A DNA stretch of 25,205 nt from JAAYYM01 sp035271065. Lineage in GTDB: Bacteria > Bacillota > Clostridia > Lachnospirales > Lachnospiraceae. This document shows positions 24,771 through 25,205 of this stretch, in pieces. The number at the start of each line of letters is the position of its first letter. Positions within the stretch are counted from its first letter, which is position 1. The position numbers and the translations under genes were made by a program. The notes beneath the pieces are model-generated. The model saw only the letters and a program-made list of their open reading frames with translations, was not told the origin of the DNA and did no database searches. The DNA lies in contig DATESB010000131.1 in assembly GCA_035271065.1 (NCBI GenBank), positions 1-25,205 of the forward strand, given 5' to 3'.

Positions 24771-24799
24771 TTGCTATTTTACCTACTGTCATGTATAAT
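24771..24799 (+). promoter_or_regulatory. Promoter of the divergent PAP2 gene
   Basis: TTGCTA (24771-24776) and a perfect TATAAT (24794-24799) are 17 bases apart on the plus strand, about 30 bases before the ATG. It is arranged back to back with the gmd promoter, the two -35 boxes being about 17 bases apart, so a single regulator could affect both. Confidence 0.65.
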
Positions 24800-24829
24800 A
24801 AATCAGTATTTATGCAAAGGATGGTTTTC

Positions 24830-25205
24830 ATGGAAATATTACAGGGATTACTTCAAAATAAAATTTTTCTCGTTGCCGCAACCGGATGGGCTGTAGCACA
24901 AATACTCAAAACACTCATCACTTTGGCGCTTACGCGTTCCTTTAATCCCGAACGATTATTCGGTTCAGGTGGTATGCCCAGTTCACATTCTTCCACAGTA
25001 TGTGCATTATCGACCGCTGTCATCATGCAATACGGTACTGCATCTTTTGAGTTTGCGATATCCGCAGTACTTGCCATTATCGTCATGTATGACGCTGCCG
25101 GCGTCCGTCGTGAAACCGGTACACAAGCCGTTGTCCTAAATCGCTTTTTAGACATGTTTGCACATATGGACGAAAGTCTTTCTTCTCAATTTACAGAAGA
25201 AAAAC
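24830..25205 (+). CDS. Divergent PAP2 family protein (DUF212, YuiD-like), cut by window end
   Basis: The first 125 codons are present and the frame is still open at the edge; the family is about 140-160 residues, so little is missing. MEILQGLLQNKIFLVAATGWAVAQILK gives a first hydrophobic helix. GSGGMPSSHSS (46-56) and YDAAGVRRETGTQA (88-101) are the hallmarks of the DUF212 'acid phosphatase/vanadium haloperoxidase-related' family. The SSHS and AGVRRETG motifs resemble PAP2 phosphatase active-site elements, but family activity is not established. In this setting a lipid-phosphate role is tempting but is not shown. The ATG at 24830 has AAAGGA eight bases upstream; an ATG three codons earlier (24821) would overlap the ribosome-binding site. 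It is divergent from gmd. Confidence 0.92.
   Translation, partial: MEILQGLLQNKIFLVAATGWAVAQILKTLITLALTRSFNPERLFGSGGMPSSHSSTVCALSTAVIMQYGTASFEFAISAVLAIIVMYDAAGVRRETGTQAVVLNRFLDMFAHMDESLSSQFTEEK

Noticed and set aside
24853..25155. Minus-strand frame of about 100 codons at the right edge
   Set aside because: It is the shadow of the PAP2 gene, which has clear family motifs, a promoter and a ribosome-binding site on the plus strand.
1..25205. CRISPR arrays, insertion sequences, tRNA/rRNA genes or integration sites
   Set aside because: No spaced direct repeats, transposase-like frames, terminal inverted repeats or tRNA-like cloverleaf sequences were noticed on reading either strand.

Overview
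The window looks like chromosomal DNA of a low-GC Gram-positive bacterium of the Clostridia. A Lachnospiraceae-type gut organism is my best guess. The reasons are low GC by eye, purine-rich AGGAGG ribosome-binding sites, frequent TTG/GTG starts, a YuiD-like divergent PAP2 gene, and a DUF6077-type membrane protein next to a Wzx/Wzy capsule locus with no outer-membrane export genes. The species call is inference.

Almost everything belongs to one surface-polysaccharide locus, transcribed leftward (minus strand) from a sigma-A-like promoter at about 22151-22179 and running off the left edge. In order of transcription the first module has: a membrane protein of unknown function, a large DUF6077-like membrane protein cut in two by an in-frame TAG, a family-2 glycosyltransferase, a large WcaJ/WbaP-type initiating phosphoglycosyltransferase, two more GT2-like enzymes, a GT4 enzyme, and a Wzy-Wzx-Wzy block in which one flippase lies between two paralogous polymerase-like proteins. 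A second good promoter (10650-10678) then opens a precursor and second-initiation module. This holds a PglF-type 4,6-dehydratase, a PglE-type aminotransferase, a small PglC-type phosphoglycosyltransferase, a fold-type-II PLP enzyme, an ATP-grasp enzyme, a WbuB-like GT4, the three UDP-L-FucNAc enzymes CapE, CapF and CapG, and the start of another GT4 gene cut by the window edge.

To the right, a 109-codon unknown gene points the other way from its own promoter and converges on a shared hairpin with fcl. gmd and fcl form a separate leftward operon making GDP-L-fucose from GDP-mannose. At the right edge a divergent PAP2 (YuiD-like) gene starts on the plus strand and is cut by the window end.

Together the locus can supply UDP-L-FucNAc, a UDP-4-amino-4,6-dideoxy-HexNAc sugar and GDP-L-fucose. 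The two initiating transferases, two polymerase-like proteins and internal promoter suggest either two glycans or a composite locus. The most interesting point is that the dehydratase-aminotransferase-PglC set has no PglD-type acetyltransferase in the window. Directly after it come a PLP amino-acid enzyme and an ATP-grasp ligase, so the amino sugar may stay free (zwitterionic glycan) or be capped with an amino acid or similar acyl group. No rRNA, tRNA, CRISPR array, insertion sequence or large repeat was seen. The longest gene-free gaps are about 150 bases and hold promoters.
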